Of a stretch of 64,000 nucleotides of DNA, positions 62,881 through 64,000 are shown piece by piece. This DNA is from Stappia sp. BW2 (GTDB taxonomy: Bacteria; Pseudomonadota; Alphaproteobacteria; Rhizobiales; Stappiaceae): assembly GCF_008107695.1 (NCBI RefSeq), contig NZ_VIRG01000070.1, positions 62,001 to 126,000 of the forward strand. The letters are read 5' to 3'. Position 1 is the stretch's first letter; every line of letters starts with the position of its first letter. The translations under genes and the position numbers were made by a program. Under the pieces are notes generated by a model. That model made no database searches, was not told where the DNA came from, and saw only the letters and a list, made by a program, of their open reading frames with translations.

Positions 62881-64000
62881 ATGCGGTTTTTGATGCGCGG
62901 ACTTGTCGGTCTGGCATTGATGGCGATCATGATTGGTTTTGCCGGATTCGGCGGTTATCGCCTTTACAATGCGATAACGGCGGAAGAGACCGCACATCGT
63001 CGGCCGGCCCGTGAGCGCAGTTATTCGGTCAATGTCGCCGAGCTGACACCGCAAACGCTGGTGCCGGTCACGACTGCCTATGGCCAGGTGGAAAGCTGGC
63101 GGACGCTGGAACTGAGGGCAAGTTCCGAAGGCCGGCTTGTGGAGGTCGCCTCCAAGTTTCGTGATGGTGCCGCTGTCGCCAAGGGCGAACTGCTGCTCAG
63201 GATCGATCCGGCGAACGCGGAATTTCTGGTGCTGGACGCGGAGGCGGCCCTGGCGGATGCGGAGGCCCAGAAAGCGGAGTCCGCGGAGGCCATTGTTGGA
63301 GCTGAGCAGGAGCTGGAAGCGGCCCGCCGCCAGCTTGAACTGCGTAAAAAGGCGCTGGAGCGCCAGCAGCAGCTGCAGGACAAGGGGTATTCCACGGCGG
63401 TGCAGGTGGAAACCGAAGAACTGGCTGTTGCCTCGCTGGAACAATCACTCAGCAACCGCCTGCAATCTGTCATCACCGCGCGCAAGCGTGTCGAGCGCAT
63501 GGACCTGACGGTCAAGCGCGCCAGGCTTGCGCTGGACGATGCCAGGCGGACGCTGGACGAAATCACCCTGACAGCGCCATTCAGCGGTTATCTATCGGAG
63601 GTCAACGCCACGCTTGGGCGCCGGGTTGGTTCCTCCGAGACCCTTGCCCTTTTGATCGATCCGGCGGCGCTGGAAGTCCGGTTTTCCCTGTCGACCGACG
63701 AATTTTCGCGGTTGCTGGATGCCAGCGGCAATCTGGTGAAGGCGCCTGTTACCGCGGTCCTGCAACTGGGCAACCGGTCCATTGAGGTTCCGGGCACCAT
63801 CGACAGGGCAGCGGCTGTCGTTTCCGAAGGCGAGGCCGGGCGGACCCTGTTTGCGACGCTGGATCTGGAGCCTGGCACGGTTCTGCGTCCGGGTGATTTC
63901 GTGAAGGTTGAGGTGCGCGAACCGGAGCTTAGCCGTGTTGCCCTGGTTCCCTCGGCGGCAGTGGCGGAAGATGGCCGCATGCTGATTGTCGGCGAAGGCG
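62881..64000 (+). CDS. RND efflux periplasmic adaptor (HlyD/MFP family), 5-prime part
   Basis: The frame is open from the ATG at 62881 to the window end (373 codons); GGAG lies six bases upstream. A membrane anchor is at about 5-28, then the lipoyl half-motif VTTAYGQVESWRTLELRASSEGRLVEV, a coiled-coil hairpin with many Glu/Gln/Arg (about 125-225), and ITLTAPFSGYLSEVNATLGRRVGSSETLALLID, the second lipoyl half. Such adaptors link an RND pump to an outer-membrane channel; the pump gene would lie just beyond the window. Confidence 0.9.
   Translation, partial: MRFLMRGLVGLALMAIMIGFAGFGGYRLYNAITAEETAHRRPARERSYSVNVAELTPQTLVPVTTAYGQVESWRTLELRASSEGRLVEVASKFRDGAAVAKGELLLRIDPANAEFLVLDAEAALADAEAQKAESAEAIVGAEQELEAARRQLELRKKALERQQQLQDKGYSTAVQVETEELAVASLEQSLSNRLQSVITARKRVERMDLTVKRARLALDDARRTLDEITLTAPFSGYLSEVNATLGRRVGSSETLALLIDPAALEVRFSLSTDEFSRLLDASGNLVKAPVTAVLQLGNRSIEVPGTIDRAAAVVSEGEAGRTLFATLDLEPGTVLRPGDFVKVEVREPELSRVALVPSAAVAEDGRMLIVGEG

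Noticed and set aside
61915..63444. 509-codon minus-strand frame opposite the porin and efflux adaptor
   Set aside because: Both plus-strand genes have signal or anchor sequences, ribosome binding sites and family motifs, and a terminator sits inside this frame.
1..64000. tRNA, rRNA, CRISPR, IS or phage elements
   Set aside because: No cloverleaf, regularly spaced repeats, transposase, integrase or phage genes were seen by eye; a tRNAscan and repeat search would settle it.

Overview
The window is chromosomal DNA, rich in G+C, from a free-living alphaproteobacterium. Gene content and order (lgt-midA-pgeF-prs, pth-rplY-ychF, ilvE next to a PetP/PetR-like regulator pair, pgsA-moaD-moaE, Omp25/31-type porin, Aap-type amino-acid transporter, EcfG-type promoter) fit Hyphomicrobiales, most likely a marine Stappiaceae member such as Roseibium/Labrenzia; that genus guess rests on general resemblance only. 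No tRNA, rRNA, IS element, prophage or CRISPR array was seen. Genes are densely packed, and nearly all of the long antisense open frames are shadows created by high G+C.

Left part (1-14.4 kb): the start of a MaoC-type hydratase gene, a small secreted acidic protein, a sugar-epimerase-like SDR, an AraC/GyrI regulator, an SLC13/RCK permease, a fumarylacetoacetate-hydrolase-family enzyme and an MHS-type symporter. The housekeeping set ychF, pth and rplY follows. Between ychF and pth sits a forward gene pair for a secreted papain-like protease with a DUF4384-like C-terminus and an OmpA-domain partner. A TfoX-N protein and a MOSC / cysteine-rich MarR pair come next.

14.4-24.6 kb: a nucleobase/nucleoside uptake operon (BMP-type binding protein, double ATPase, two permeases, cytosine-deaminase-like enzyme). 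Across an unusually A+T-rich divergent region lies a periplasmic Cache-like protein followed by a large methyl-accepting chemotaxis protein, then prs.

24.8-39.1 kb: a conserved lipoprotein / M24 hydrolase / pgeF / midA / lgt run; ubiK; ybjN-like and proC; a DUF892 ferritin-like stress protein with a candidate EcfG promoter; a TetR-like regulator, csaA and an 8-oxoguanine-deaminase-like enzyme; then a MarR / OmpR / histidine-kinase operon divergent from ilvE.

39.1-45.9 kb: a prfH-rtcB pair on the minus strand, which matches the RtcB2-PrfH ribosome-repair module and is the most striking system here; a quinone-oxidoreductase-like gene behind a 24-bp perfect palindrome; a Bcr/CflA efflux pump; moaE, moaD, pgsA and a HlyU-family gene.

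46-64 kb: orphan modA with modE and a Mo-box-like repeat; a nitrilase divergent from its probable AraC activator; mscL; a tyrosine-phosphatase-like protein; an Aap-type amino-acid transporter without an ATPase gene, whose two promoters share a 16-bp operator-like word next to a GntR regulator; tdk; a membrane-anchored EEP-family protein; a TPR-sulfotransferase; uvrC; a Na+/Ca2+ exchanger; an Omp25-type porin; and the start of an RND efflux adaptor cut by the window end.
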